From contig NZ_JAFGYY010000025.1 of assembly GCF_017491605.1 (NCBI RefSeq), forward strand, positions 1-64,000: 64,000 nt of DNA. The letters are read 5' to 3'. Under the pieces are notes generated by a model, which did not search any database, was not told the DNA's origin, and worked only from the letters and a program-made list of their open reading frames with translations. Made by a program: the position numbers and the translations under genes. Below are positions 8,745 through 17,673 of this stretch, in pieces (positions within the stretch are counted from its first letter, which is position 1; the number at the start of each line of letters is the position of its first letter). Origin of the DNA: Pseudomonas sp. 30_B (GTDB lineage: Bacteria > Pseudomonadota > Gammaproteobacteria > Pseudomonadales > Pseudomonadaceae).

Positions 8745-9533
8745 ATGCCTCGTTTTGCCCTCATTACCGGCGCCTCCAGCGGCATCGGCCTGGCCCTGGC
8801 CGAAGCTCTCGCCCGGCGCGGCCAGGCGCTGATCCTGGTTGCCCGCCAGCGCGACGCGCTGGACAGCATCGCCTGTGAGCTGTCGCAACGCTTCGGCGTC
8901 GAGGTGCTGTTCCGCGTCTGCGATCTCTCCGAGCCGCTGCAGATCTCCGGCCTGCTCCACGAACTGGAGCAAAGCGGGCGGCAGATCGAGCTGCTGGTGA
9001 ACAACGCCGGCATCGGCACCTCGGGCGCCTTCGTCGATCATGACTGGTCCGGCGAGCAGGAACTGCTGGAGCTCAACGTGCTCGCCGTGGCGCGCCTGTG
9101 TCACGGCATCGGCGCCATGATGGAGCGCAGCGGCGGCGGGCAGATTCTCAACGTTGCCTCCATGGCCGGATTGCTGCCCGGCCCGTGGATGAGCAGCTAT
9201 TACGCCAGCAAGGCGTTCGTGCTGCATTTCTCCGAAGGCCTGCGCGAAGAGCTGAAAAAACGCGGCATCAAGGTCTCCGTACTCTGCCCCGGTCCCACCC
9301 GCACCGCGTTCTACCGCAACGCCGACATGCACCTGGGCAAGGTCGGCAACGACAAGCGGATCATGTCCCCGGAACAGGTCGCCTTCCTCACCGTGAAGGC
9401 CCTGCGCCGAGCGCCCGCCATCATCATTCCCGGCTGGCGCAACCGTCTGTTTGCCCAGGGTGTGCGACTGCTGCCGCGCTGGGTCATGCGCAAACTCGCC
9501 GGTCGGATCAACCGCATGGCGCTGGCCAACTGA
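8745..9533 (+). CDS. Short-chain dehydrogenase/reductase (SDR)
   Basis: NAD(P)-dependent oxidoreductase of the classical SDR type, 262 residues. The cofactor loop TGASSGIGLALAEAL is at residues 7-21, NNAGIG follows at about 87, and the catalytic pair lies in SYYASK. The substrate cannot be told from sequence; the hydrophobic C-terminal part (RLFAQGVRLLPRWVMRKL) resembles SDRs that act at membranes on lipid-like substrates. It converges with the AAA+ gene seven bases downstream. Confidence 0.88.
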   Translation: MPRFALITGASSGIGLALAEALARRGQALILVARQRDALDSIACELSQRFGVEVLFRVCDLSEPLQISGLLHELEQSGRQIELLVNNAGIGTSGAFVDHDWSGEQELLELNVLAVARLCHGIGAMMERSGGGQILNVASMAGLLPGPWMSSYYASKAFVLHFSEGLREELKKRGIKVSVLCPGPTRTAFYRNADMHLGKVGNDKRIMSPEQVAFLTVKALRRAPAIIIPGWRNRLFAQGVRLLPRWVMRKLAGRINRMALAN

Positions 9534-9540
9534 GGCGAAC

Positions 9541-11022
9541 TCAGTCGGCCCGCACGGTGCGGCCGTCGGCCCACTCCCGCAATGCGGCCAACTCCTCCGC
9601 CATCACCACCGACAGCGGCGCCGTCCGCCGGATTTCCTCCAGCAGCAAGGACTGATCCACCGACTTCTGCCGTGCCTGGGCGGCATAAAAGGCGCCGACC
9701 ACGGCCTGCTCGATCTCCGCGCCGGAAAAGCCCTCGGCGGCATCGGCCAGCGCGCCCGGCTCGAACTGCGCCACATCCAGTTCGCGGCGCGCGAGGTGGA
9801 TGCGGAAGATGTCCATGCGCACATCGCGATCCGGCAGATCGACGAAGAACAGCTCGTCGAAGCGCCCCTTGCGCACCAGTTCCGGCGGCAGGCGGTCGAT
9901 GGCATTGGCGGTGGCGACCATGAATACCGGCGCCTTGCGTTCGGACATCCAGGTCAGCAGGGTACCGAGCACACGCTGGCTGACCCCGTTGTCCTGGTCG
10001 CCGGTGGCCACGCCCTTCTCGATCTCGTCCGCCCAGAGCACGCAAGGCGACATGCTGTCAGCCAGGTGCAGCGCCTCGCGCAGGTTGCGCTCGGTCTCGC
10101 CGAAATACTTGTTGTACAGACTGCCGAAATCCAGACGCAGCAGCGGCAGGCCCCAGAGCCCGGCGACAGCCTTCGCCGCGAGGCTCTTGCCGCCGCCCTG
10201 CACGCCGACCAGTAGCACGCCCTTGGGAAGGTCTTTCTCCTTGCCCTCGGTGAAGGCGCCCTGCCGCTCGCCGAGCCAGCGTTTGAGGTTCGCCAACCCG
10301 CCCACTTCGGCGAAGCGCGCGGTGTCGTGCTCGAAGCTGAGCACGCCATCCAGGTTGAGCAACTCGAATTTGGTGCGATTGAGTTCCGGCAAGTCTTCCT
10401 GGGTGATCGCACCGTCGTTGCAGATCACGCCCCGCGCCAGCAAACGGGCCTCGCCGTGGCTCAGGCCGCGCAGGTTCTTCACCACCTGACGCAGGGTGCG
10501 ATTGTCAGTGCGCACGCGCGCTCCGCTGTTGCGCTCGCTCCAGCGCGCGGCCTCCTCGCGGACGATGCCCACCAGTTCGTCCTCGGAGGGCAACGACAGT
10601 GCGAAACGCGCGGCGAAACGCTGGATCTCCGCGGGCAGCTTCAGCGCATGGGAGACCAGTATCACCGTGGGCTTGAACGTCCCTTCGGCCATGGCGATCT
10701 CCTTGAGCAGGCGGACCGCGCGGGGACTCTCATTGAGATAGGGATGCAGGTCGCAGAGCACGTAGAGGGTCGGCTGCGGATCGGCCTTGATCAGCCGCAG
10801 TGCGGTTTCCGCCTCTCGGCTGTCGCCCTCTCCCTGCGGCTCGCCGCCGAATCCCAGGCGCTGCAGACCCTCGGTCGCCGACCACAGCCGCAGGTCGAGC
10901 CCACGGCGCACCGCAAGGCCGGTCAGGGTCTCCAGTACCCTTGGCTCGTCCCAGGACTCGATCACGATCAGCTTGACCCTGGAATCGAGCACCAGGCCCA
11001 GGTCATGGATGTCGTTCTGCAC
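9541..11022 (-). CDS. AAA+ ATPase of the FtsH/Cdc48-like class, role unknown
   Basis: A 493-residue AAA+ protein without a protease or membrane segment. The N-terminal half (about 1-230) is a family-specific domain. The ATPase domain has Walker A GVQGGGKS near residue 275, Walker B VLWADEIEKG, and the arginine-finger region PELVRKGRFDELFF typical of classic AAA proteins. The GTG at 11022 was chosen because AAGGAG lies seven bases upstream and the protein then begins with QNDIHDLGLVLDSR; an ATG-like extension to 11091 lacks support. Substrate or partner unknown. Confidence 0.85.
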   Translation of the reverse strand: MQNDIHDLGLVLDSRVKLIVIESWDEPRVLETLTGLAVRRGLDLRLWSATEGLQRLGFGGEPQGEGDSREAETALRLIKADPQPTLYVLCDLHPYLNESPRAVRLLKEIAMAEGTFKPTVILVSHALKLPAEIQRFAARFALSLPSEDELVGIVREEAARWSERNSGARVRTDNRTLRQVVKNLRGLSHGEARLLARGVICNDGAITQEDLPELNRTKFELLNLDGVLSFEHDTARFAEVGGLANLKRWLGERQGAFTEGKEKDLPKGVLLVGVQGGGKSLAAKAVAGLWGLPLLRLDFGSLYNKYFGETERNLREALHLADSMSPCVLWADEIEKGVATGDQDNGVSQRVLGTLLTWMSERKAPVFMVATANAIDRLPPELVRKGRFDELFFVDLPDRDVRMDIFRIHLARRELDVAQFEPGALADAAEGFSGAEIEQAVVGAFYAAQARQKSVDQSLLLEEIRRTAPLSVVMAEELAALREWADGRTVRAD

Positions 11023-11114
11023 GCTGGCTCCTTGCGAATACCGCCGCGAGTCTGGGCGGTGCGGGTCACGGCCGCTAAACTCCTGTTCCAACCAACCAGA
11101 TCGGAGGAACGTCC

Positions 11115-11453
11115 GTGGACTGTTTGTTCTGCAAGATCGTCGCCGGGGAGATTCCCGCGCGCAAGCTCTATGAAGATGACAAGGTGATAGCCTTCCATGA
11201 CATCGGCCCGCAGGCGCCGGTGCACTTCCTGGTGGTTCCCAAGAAGCACATCGCCACCCTCAACGACCTGCAGGAAGCGGACAAGCCGCTGGCCGGCCAT
11301 ATCCTCTTCACCGCCCAGCGCCTGGCGAAGGAACTGGCCTGCGACGAAGGCTTCCGTGTGGTGATGAACTGCAATGACCTGGGCGGGCAGACCGTGCATC
11401 ACATCCACATGCACGTGCTCGGCCAGCGTCAGATGCATTGGCCGCCGGGCTAG
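11115..11453 (+). CDS. HIT family purine nucleoside phosphoramidase (HinT-like)
   Basis: A 112-residue histidine-triad protein. The active-site HHIHMHVLG motif is near the C-terminus and the N-terminal DCLFCKIV block is typical of the HinT branch, which hydrolyses adenosine phosphoramidates. Translation starts at GTG, preceded by GGAGGAA at a good distance. It is divergent from the AAA+ gene, with about 90 bases between them for both promoters. Confidence 0.93.
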   Translation: MDCLFCKIVAGEIPARKLYEDDKVIAFHDIGPQAPVHFLVVPKKHIATLNDLQEADKPLAGHILFTAQRLAKELACDEGFRVVMNCNDLGGQTVHHIHMHVLGQRQMHWPPG

Positions 11454-11549
11454 TAACCGGCTACCGGGACTCTTTGCGCGCACCACGGCAAGACCTGTCA
11501 TCCGCCATCCGGTAAACTGCCAGGCGAATGTTCTTACCGGAGGTGCGCC

Positions 11550-12197
11550 ATGTCCGCCGACCGTCACTACTCCCCCGCCGACCGCTTCCTGCTGCAGGCC
11601 GATGCCGCCTTGCGCACCCTGCTGCCCTTCAGCGGTCACCCCGGGCGCCCGTCACCGGCCATCGTCCAGCCGGACGCCGAGCTCAGCGAAACCGACGCCC
11701 GCCACGTCGCCGGGCTGATGCGCATCAATCACACCGGTGAAGTCTGCGCCCAGGCGCTGTACCAGGGCCAGGCGCTGACCGCCAAGCTGCCGAAAGTGCG
11801 CAAGGCCATGGAAGCCGCCGCCGACGAAGAAGTCGATCACCTGGCCTGGTGCGAACAGCGCATCCGCGAACTGGGCAGCCGACCGAGCCTGCTCAACCCG
11901 CTGTTCTACGGCCTGTCGTTCGGCGTCGGCGCCGCCGCCGGCCTGATCAGCGACCGCGTCAGCCTCGGCTTCGTCGCCGCCACCGAGGACCAAGTGTGCA
12001 AGCACCTCGACGAACACCTGACGGAGATTCCCGCCGAGGACCAGAAGTCCCGCGCCATCCTGGAACAGATGCGTTCCGATGAACAGCACCACGCCACCAG
12101 CGCCATCGAGGCCGGCGGCCTGCGCTTCCCGGCGCCGGTGAAGTTCGGCATGACCCTGCTGTCGAAGGTGATGACCAAGTCCACCTACCGGATCTGA
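11550..12197 (+). CDS. coq7: Demethoxyubiquinone hydroxylase Coq7
   Basis: Di-iron monooxygenase for the C6 hydroxylation step in ubiquinone synthesis; Pseudomonas uses this type instead of UbiF. The 215 residues carry the ferritin-like iron ligands: E in HTGEVCAQ, EEVDH, and the later E and EQHH. RBS GGAGG precedes the ATG. A strong terminator follows directly. Confidence 0.95.
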   Translation: MSADRHYSPADRFLLQADAALRTLLPFSGHPGRPSPAIVQPDAELSETDARHVAGLMRINHTGEVCAQALYQGQALTAKLPKVRKAMEAAADEEVDHLAWCEQRIRELGSRPSLLNPLFYGLSFGVGAAAGLISDRVSLGFVAATEDQVCKHLDEHLTEIPAEDQKSRAILEQMRSDEQHHATSAIEAGGLRFPAPVKFGMTLLSKVMTKSTYRI

Positions 12198-12211
12198 TCC
12201 GGCCAGAAACG

Positions 12212-12240
12212 AAAAAGGGCGCCCACCGGGCGCCCTTTTT
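12212..12240. terminator. Terminator after coq7 (bidirectional with speD)
   Basis: AAAAAGGGCGCCC, a short loop, and GGGCGCCCTTTTT form a GC-rich stem with A and T tracts. It can serve coq7 from the left and speD, which ends at 12315, from the right. Confidence 0.9.
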
Positions 12241-12314
12241 CGTTTCCACTATCGAGCATTACGAACGCAGGAGAGACAAGGCGAAAAGCCGTATCTCCCA
12301 GCGCAGTCGCCCGA

Positions 12315-13109
12315 TCAGCGCGGCATGTTGCGCGCGTAGAAGATTTCCAGCATCTCGTGACGCACACGCTCTTCCACCTGCTTGCGCTGCTCGGGCGACA
12401 GGTTGCGGGTCGCATCGCCGAACAGGTAGTTATCCAGGTCGAATTCCTTGAGCAGCATCTTGGTGTGGAACATGTTCTCCTGGTACACGTTCACGTCGGT
12501 CATTTGATAGGCCTCGTACGTGTCGTCGGAGAGATAGTTCTGGATCGAGTTGATCTCGTGGTCGATGAAGTGCTTCTTGCCTTCCACGTCGCGGGTGAAG
12601 CCACGTACGCGGTAATCCACGGTGACGATGTCCGAGTCGAACTGGTGGATCAGGTAGTTGAGCGCCTTGAGCGGCGAGATGACGCCGCAGGTCGACACAT
12701 CGATGTCCACCCGGAAGGTCGCAATGCCTTCCACCGGATGGATCTCCGGATAGGTGTGCACGGTGATGTGGCTCTTGTCGAGGTGCGCCAGGATGGTTTC
12801 CGGTAGCGGCCCCGGGGATTCCTCGATCTGGCTGTCGGTCGGGGTGACCGGCTGCTCGGAGATCAGGATGGTCACGCTGGCGCCTTGCGGATCGTAGTCC
12901 TGACGGGCGATGTTCAGGATGTTTGCGCCAATGATGTCGACAACATCGGTGAGGATCTGCGTGAGACGTTCAGCATCGTACTCTTCGTCGATGTACTGCA
13001 CGTAGGCCTGCTGGTCTTCAGGCGTCTCGGCATAGCAGATGTCATAGATGTTGAAGCTCAAGGTCTTCGTCAGGTTGTTGAACCCGTGGAGCTTGAGTTT
13101 GCTTTTCAC
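12315..13109 (-). CDS. speD: S-adenosylmethionine decarboxylase proenzyme
   Basis: Makes decarboxylated SAM, the aminopropyl donor for spermidine. The chain cleaves itself before S113 (DKSHITVHTYPE), which becomes the pyruvoyl cofactor; the conserved cysteine in STCGVISPL is present. With the GTG start at 13109 the protein has 264 residues and begins with KSKLKLHGFNN, as I recall for P. aeruginosa. An in-frame ATG at 13127 would add MKRVPT and sits on the purine-rich stretch that may be the ribosome site for the GTG. Confidence 0.95.
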   Translation of the reverse strand: MKSKLKLHGFNNLTKTLSFNIYDICYAETPEDQQAYVQYIDEEYDAERLTQILTDVVDIIGANILNIARQDYDPQGASVTILISEQPVTPTDSQIEESPGPLPETILAHLDKSHITVHTYPEIHPVEGIATFRVDIDVSTCGVISPLKALNYLIHQFDSDIVTVDYRVRGFTRDVEGKKHFIDHEINSIQNYLSDDTYEAYQMTDVNVYQENMFHTKMLLKEFDLDNYLFGDATRNLSPEQRKQVEERVRHEMLEIFYARNMPR

Positions 13110-13331
13110 CGTGGGAACTCTCTTCAATGCGGCTCTGCCGCGTGGTTGAGCATGCCCGTCAGATGCGTACGGCGCACCTGCGTAGGACGGTTTACACCTC
13201 TTCGCGATGGCGATTGTGGTTGCTTGGTTTCGGGCCGGAGAGCCCGGAAAAAAGGTGGCGCATTATGCAGAGGTCAGGCGACCTCTGCCAGAGTTTGCGC
13301 ACCCTTGATGATGAAAGGATGAAGCTGGCTG

Positions 13332-13754
13332 TCAGCCGAGTTCGACGATCTCGTAGTCGTGGGTGATCTCGACGCCGGCGCGGCCGAGCATGATCGAGGC
13401 GGAGCAGTACTTCTCGGCCGACAGCTCGACCGCACGCTTGACCTGCGCTTCCTTCAGCCCACGGCCCTTGACCACGAAGTGCACGTGGATCTTGGTGAAT
13501 ACCTTCGGGTCTTCGCTGGCGCGCTCGGCTTCGAGGAAGGCCTCGCAGCTTTCTACCGGCTGGCGGCCCTTCTTCAGGATGCTCACCACGTCGAAGTTGG
13601 TGCAGCCGCCCAGGCCAAGCAGCAGCATTTCCATCGGGCGCACGCCCAGGTTGCGACCACCGGCATCCGGCGGACCGTCCATCACCACCACGTGGCCGCT
13701 GCCGGACTCGCCGAGAAACATCGCTTCGCCAGCCCACTGGATTCGCGCTTTCAT
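13332..13754 (-). CDS. OsmC-like protein
   Basis: A 140-residue member of the OsmC/Ohr fold. The two cysteines used in thiol peroxidase activity in this fold are present (GGCTNFD near residue 46 and KYCSASIM near 115), with the acidic FLEAERASED loop between. Members reduce organic peroxides. The exact subgroup (YhfA-like rather than OsmC or Ohr proper) and substrate are inference. It is a single gene upstream of speD on the same strand, separated by about 220 bases without a gene. Confidence 0.85.
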   Translation of the reverse strand: MKARIQWAGEAMFLGESGSGHVVVMDGPPDAGGRNLGVRPMEMLLLGLGGCTNFDVVSILKKGRQPVESCEAFLEAERASEDPKVFTKIHVHFVVKGRGLKEAQVKRAVELSAEKYCSASIMLGRAGVEITHDYEIVELG

Positions 13755-14134
13755 TGAGAAGAACTCCGCCGAAAAAAGGGGCGCCAGCTTATCACAGCCC
13801 TTTCCACCGCCCAGGGGAGGCGCCGGCTGTTAGCTGTGTCTCAATTCGGCGAGGCCTACAGACATTTATCACTTAAGCTGGCGCCATTTTACTGGCACAC
13901 TCTCGGAAATTGTCCCGACGAATGTTCCGGTTTTCCCATTGTTGGTAACACATCGTCTGTTAATCTCTTGCCCGATTACCTACAGGCAAGTCATTGCACC
14001 AAGGGACAATCTTGCCGCCCTGGGGATCGAGGGGGATCCAGCCAGGGACATGCGGCGCCACTACTCATACTGAATAAAAAATCATTAGACGCCTGTTGTG
14101 CAAAGGCCACTCTTTTACTTTCCGGGACTCGGGC
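13755..14134. other. Intergenic region between the osmC-like gene and vfr
   Basis: About 380 bases with no convincing gene. It must hold the promoters of both divergent genes. Visible dyads are ATTGTCCC (13909-13916) with GGGACAAT (14003-14010), 86 bases apart, and TGTT-N3-AACA (13940-13950). I cannot match a clean CRP/Vfr box. A 101-codon frame starting at 13836 overlaps vfr, lacks a ribosome site and looks random. Confidence 0.6.
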
Positions 14135-14782
14135 ATGGTAGCTATTACCCTTACACCCAAAATCAAGAACCTCGACAAGCTTCTCGCGCACTGCCACCGC
14201 CGCCGCTTCACCGCCAAGAGCACCATCATCTACGCCGGGGATCGCTGCGAGAGCCTGTTCTTCATCATCAAAGGGTCGGTTACCGTCCTGATCGAGGACG
14301 ACGATGGCCGCGAGATGATCATCGGCTATCTCAACACCGGTGACTTCTTCGGGGAGATGGGGCTCTTCGAGAAGGAAGGCAGCGCCAGCCAGGAGCGCAG
14401 CGCCTGGGTCCGCGCCAAGACCGAGTGCGAAGTCGCCGAGATCAGCTATGCCAAATTCCGTGAACTGAGCCAGCAGGACCCGGAGATTCTCTTCACCCTC
14501 GGCAGCCAGATGGCCGACCGCCTGCGCAAGACCACGCGCAAGGTCGGCGACCTGGCCTTCCTCGACGTCACCGGCCGTGTCGCCCGTACCCTGCTGGACC
14601 TGTGCCAGCAACCGGACGCCATGACCCACCCGGACGGCATGCAGATCAAGATCACCCGCCAGGAAATCGGCCGCATCGTCGGCTGCTCCCGCGAGATGGT
14701 CGGCCGCGTGCTCAAGAGCCTGGAGGAACAGGGTCTGGTGCACGTGAAGGGCAAGACCATGGTGGTCTTCGGCACGCGCTGA
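14135..14782 (+). CDS. vfr: cAMP-dependent transcription factor Vfr (CRP family)
   Basis: Global regulator of virulence, motility and quorum sensing in Pseudomonas, homologous to E. coli CRP. The cyclic-nucleotide domain (about residues 15-130) includes FFGEMGLFEKEG and the RS pair of the phosphate-binding cassette (QERSAWVRAK). The C-terminal winged helix includes TRQEIGRIVGCSREMVGRV. The ATG at 14135 gives 215 residues beginning MVAITLTPK. An extra residue occurs just before QERSAW compared with my memory of the P. aeruginosa protein (GSASQERS instead of GSEQERS), next to the cAMP pocket. Confidence 0.96.
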   Translation: MVAITLTPKIKNLDKLLAHCHRRRFTAKSTIIYAGDRCESLFFIIKGSVTVLIEDDDGREMIIGYLNTGDFFGEMGLFEKEGSASQERSAWVRAKTECEVAEISYAKFRELSQQDPEILFTLGSQMADRLRKTTRKVGDLAFLDVTGRVARTLLDLCQQPDAMTHPDGMQIKITRQEIGRIVGCSREMVGRVLKSLEEQGLVHVKGKTMVVFGTR

Positions 14783-14797
14783 GATTTCCGTGGATGC

Positions 14798-14824
14798 AAA
14801 AAAGCCGGCAATCGCCGGCTTTTT
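14798..14824. terminator. Bidirectional terminator between vfr and trpC
   Basis: AGCCGGC-AATC-GCCGGCT stem flanked by A5 and T5 tracts. It serves vfr rightward and trpGDC leftward. Confidence 0.93.
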
Positions 14825-14840
14825 GTGTCCGCAGGAAAGA

Positions 14841-15677
14841 TCAGTCCGGATCGGCGCCCAGCTTGACCTTGCCCTGTTCGGGGAAGAACAGGCGCTTGAG
14901 CTCGGTACCCGGCTCCTCGGCACGCATGAAGGCTTCGCCCACCAGGAAGCCGAACACGTCGCTGACTTCCATCAGCTCGACGTCGGCGCGGTTGAGGATG
15001 CCGCTCTCGGTGATCACCATGCGGTCGCGCGGGATTTCCGGCAGCAGGTCGAGGGTGGTTTCCAGGCTCACCTCGAAGGTGTGCAGGTTGCGGTTGTTGA
15101 TGCCCACCAGCGGGGTGTCCAGGGTCTTCAGCGCACGCTCCAGTTCCGGGGCATCGTGCACTTCCACCAGCACGTCGAGGCCGACGTCCTTGGCCACCGA
15201 GGCCAGCTCGACCATGCGCGCATCGTCCAGCGCCGAGACGATCAGCAGGATGCAGTCGGCGCCAATGGCACGGGCTTCAACCACCTGGTACGGATCGATC
15301 ATGAAGTCCTTGCGGATCACCGGCAGCTTGCACGCGGCACGGGCTTCCTTGAGGTAGGCATCGCTACCCAGGAAGAAGTCCACGTCGGTCAGCACGGACA
15401 GGCAGGCTGCGCCGCCTTCCTGATAGCTGCGGGCGATATCGGCCGGGTCGAAATTCTCGCGCAGGACGCCCTTGCTCGGCGAAGCCTTCTTCACTTCGGC
15501 GATGACCGCCGGCTCGCGGCGCTTGGCGCGCTCCAGCAGGGCGTTGGCGAAACCGCGTGGGGCGTCGGCGGCACGCGCCAGCTGCTCCAGCTCGGCGATG
15601 CTGACGCGGGTGCGGCGTTCGGCGACTTCTTCGGCCTTGCGGGCCAGGATCTTCTGCAGAACCGTCGGCACACTCAC
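14841..15677 (-). CDS. trpC: Indole-3-glycerol phosphate synthase
   Basis: Closes the indole ring in tryptophan synthesis. The 278-residue TIM barrel shows the catalytic EVKKASPSKG block, the VLTDVDFFLGS loop, KDFMIDPYQV and INNRNLHTFEV. It is the last gene of the trpGDC unit; its ATG overlaps the trpD stop by four bases (ATGA), a sign of translational coupling. Confidence 0.97.
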   Translation of the reverse strand: MSVPTVLQKILARKAEEVAERRTRVSIAELEQLARAADAPRGFANALLERAKRREPAVIAEVKKASPSKGVLRENFDPADIARSYQEGGAACLSVLTDVDFFLGSDAYLKEARAACKLPVIRKDFMIDPYQVVEARAIGADCILLIVSALDDARMVELASVAKDVGLDVLVEVHDAPELERALKTLDTPLVGINNRNLHTFEVSLETTLDLLPEIPRDRMVITESGILNRADVELMEVSDVFGFLVGEAFMRAEEPGTELKRLFFPEQGKVKLGADPD

Positions 15678-16723
15678 TGTGCGTTCTCCTCTCGGTAAAC
15701 GGCGGTGAAGGCCGCCAGCTCTTCCATCTTCTCCCGCGCCAGCCCCGTGTGCAGGGCGTCGTGGGCCAATTGCATGCCTTCGTGCAGGCTGGTGGCCAGG
15801 TCCGCGGCGTAGAGCGCGGCGCCGGCGTTGAGCACGATCAGCTCGGCGGCCTTCTGCCCGGCTTCGGTCTTGCGCCGACCGAGGGCGTCACGGATCAGCT
15901 CCAGCGACTGCTGCGGGCTGTCCACGGTCAGGCCGATCAGGCTTTGGCTCTTGATGCCGAAGTCTTCCGGCTGCACTTCGTATTCGCTGACCACGCCGTC
16001 CTTCAGCTCGGCGACATGGGTCGGCGCGGCGAGGCTGAACTCGTCCAGGCCATCGCGGGAATGCACCACCAGGATGTGCTCGCTACCCAGGCGCTTGAGC
16101 ACCTCGGCCAGCGGGCGGCACAGCGCCTGGCTGAAAACGCCGACCACCTGGTGCTTCACGCCGGCCGGGTTGGTCAGCGGGCCGAGCATGTTGAACAGGG
16201 TACGCAGACCCAGCTCGCGGCGCGGACCGGCGGCGTGCTTCATGGCCTTGTGGTGGACCTGGGCGAACATGAAGCCGACGCCGACGGTCTCGATGCAGCG
16301 TTTCACCTGCACGGGCTTCAGGTCCAGGTAGATGCCGGCGGCTTCCAGCAGGTCGGCGCTGCCGCTCTTGCCGGAGACTGCGCGGTTACCGTGCTTGGCG
16401 ACCTTGCCACCCGCCGCGGCGACCACGAAGGCAGCCGCCGAGGACACGTTGAAGATGTTGGCGCCGTCGCCACCGGTGCCGACCACGTCGACCACGTGCT
16501 TCAGGCTATCCAGTTCGACCTGGTCGGCCAGTTCGCGCATCACAGAAACGGCGCCGACGATCTCGTCGATGGTCTCGCTCTTCATCCGCATGCCCATGAG
16601 GAAGGCGCCGATCTGCGCGTCGGTGCACTGCCCGGTCATGATCTCGCGCATGACGTCCTGCATTTCCTCGGTGGTCAGGTCCAGCTGGTTGACCACACGG
16701 CCGAGGGCTTCCTTGATGTTCAT
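15674..16723 (-). CDS. trpD: Anthranilate phosphoribosyltransferase
   Basis: Adds phosphoribose from PRPP to anthranilate. The 349-residue protein has the glycine-rich PRPP loop VVGTGGDGANIFNVSS near residue 80, then KHGNRAVSGKSGSAD, and the anthranilate-site arginine in AAGPRRELGLRT. Four-base ATGA overlaps join it to trpG upstream and trpC downstream. Confidence 0.97.
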   Translation of the reverse strand: MNIKEALGRVVNQLDLTTEEMQDVMREIMTGQCTDAQIGAFLMGMRMKSETIDEIVGAVSVMRELADQVELDSLKHVVDVVGTGGDGANIFNVSSAAAFVVAAAGGKVAKHGNRAVSGKSGSADLLEAAGIYLDLKPVQVKRCIETVGVGFMFAQVHHKAMKHAAGPRRELGLRTLFNMLGPLTNPAGVKHQVVGVFSQALCRPLAEVLKRLGSEHILVVHSRDGLDEFSLAAPTHVAELKDGVVSEYEVQPEDFGIKSQSLIGLTVDSPQQSLELIRDALGRRKTEAGQKAAELIVLNAGAALYAADLATSLHEGMQLAHDALHTGLAREKMEELAAFTAVYREENAQ

Positions 16724-17316
16724 GCGCGCACCCCACCGGTCTGCTTGAGGAAGTTGGCCAGCATTTCATGGCCCTGTTCGGAGAGGATCGACTCCGGGTG
16801 GAACTGCACGCCCTCGACGTTCAGCGTCTTGTGCCGCAGGCCCATGATCTCGTCGACCGAGCCGTCCTCCAGCGCCGTCCAGGCGGTGATTTCCAGGCAG
16901 TCGGGCAGCGTCTCGCGCTTGACCACCAGGGAGTGGTAGCGGGTCTGGGTCAGCGGATTGTTCAGGCCGGCGAATACGCCCAGGTCCTTGTGGAACACCG
17001 GGCTGACCTTGCCGTGCATGACCTGGCGGGCACGCACCACATCGCCACCGAAGGCCTGGCCGATGGACTGGTGGCCCAGGCACACGCCCAGCAGCGGCAG
17101 CTTGCCGGCGAAGCGTTCGATGACTTCCAGGGACACGCCCGCCTCGTTCGGCGTGCACGGACCGGGGGACAGGACAATGCGTTCGGGATTGAGCGCGGCG
17201 ATCTGGTCGACGCTCAGTTCGTCATTGCGAATGACGTGGATGTCGGCCTTCAACTCGGCGAAGTACTGCACCAGGTTGTAGGTGAAGGAATCGTAGTTAT
17301 CGATCATCAGCAGCAT
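16720..17316 (-). CDS. trpG: Anthranilate synthase component II (glutamine amidotransferase)
   Basis: Supplies ammonia from glutamine to TrpE. The 198-residue class I amidotransferase has the catalytic triad: cysteine in GVCLGHQSIGQ, and H and E in VQFHPESIL. First gene of trpGDC; it lies 471 bases from trpE. A 22-codon leader with two tryptophan codons lies upstream, so attenuation is likely. The phenazine paralog PhnB is less likely given the trpDC context. Confidence 0.97.
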   Translation of the reverse strand: MLLMIDNYDSFTYNLVQYFAELKADIHVIRNDELSVDQIAALNPERIVLSPGPCTPNEAGVSLEVIERFAGKLPLLGVCLGHQSIGQAFGGDVVRARQVMHGKVSPVFHKDLGVFAGLNNPLTQTRYHSLVVKRETLPDCLEITAWTALEDGSVDEIMGLRHKTLNVEGVQFHPESILSEQGHEMLANFLKQTGGVRA

Positions 17317-17470
17317 GTCTGCTCGAACCTCATGATTGCACTGCTTTCGGATCGCGCCATCGTCGACACCCGTTGCGGCCTCGCAGGCTGCGCGAATCTG
17401 GCAATTATGCCAGTGGATGGAGGAAATGGACGCGTAAGAAGAGACCGGCGCTATGCCGGGAAAGAAGGAA
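17317..17470 (-). promoter_or_regulatory. Putative attenuator region of trpGDC
   Basis: Between the leader peptide stop and trpG several hairpins can form on the minus-strand RNA. They are CCGGC/GCCGG (17445-17459, loop 5), CTGGCA/TGCCAG (17398-17413, loop 4), and a longer stem TCGCGC/GCGCGA (17352-17357 with 17390-17395) enclosing GCCT-CGC-AGGC (17378-17388). None has a classic T run, so the stop mechanism may be a different one. Attenuation of trpE and trpGDC is reported for P. putida; the pairing model here is mine. Confidence 0.55.
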
Positions 17471-17539
17471 TCAGGCGCGCCAGCGCCAACGGGCGAATGC
17501 CTTGAGGAGGGAGGTGATGATGCGGCTGCGGTGGATCAC
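17471..17539 (-). CDS. trpGDC leader peptide
   Basis: A 22-codon frame that starts with GTG at 17539, preceded by AGGCGA about ten bases upstream, and ends at 17471 with ARWRWRA and a stop. Two tryptophan codons in a three-codon span plus several arginines fit a ribosome-stalling leader. The same C-terminal heptapeptide closes gph just upstream of trpE (19410), so both trp units carry matching leaders. The open frame extends further upstream, but that part has no start signal and no recognisable protein. Confidence 0.7.
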   Translation of the reverse strand: MIHRSRIITSLLKAFARWRWRA

Positions 17540-17673
17540 GGTTGCGGTCTCGCCTAGCGATGCCCGAACAGTAGCCCAAGGCCGGGCGCCAGCGCAATAC
17601 GCACGGCGCCTCTGCCGACGATTCGGTAGCACAGACGATCTCTGCGCAGGATGAAGGGGCTTTTGATTTTGTA

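Noticed and set aside
13836..14141. 101-codon frame upstream of vfr
   Set aside because: No ribosome site, no recognisable domain, odd composition, and it overlaps the vfr start. Most likely chance.
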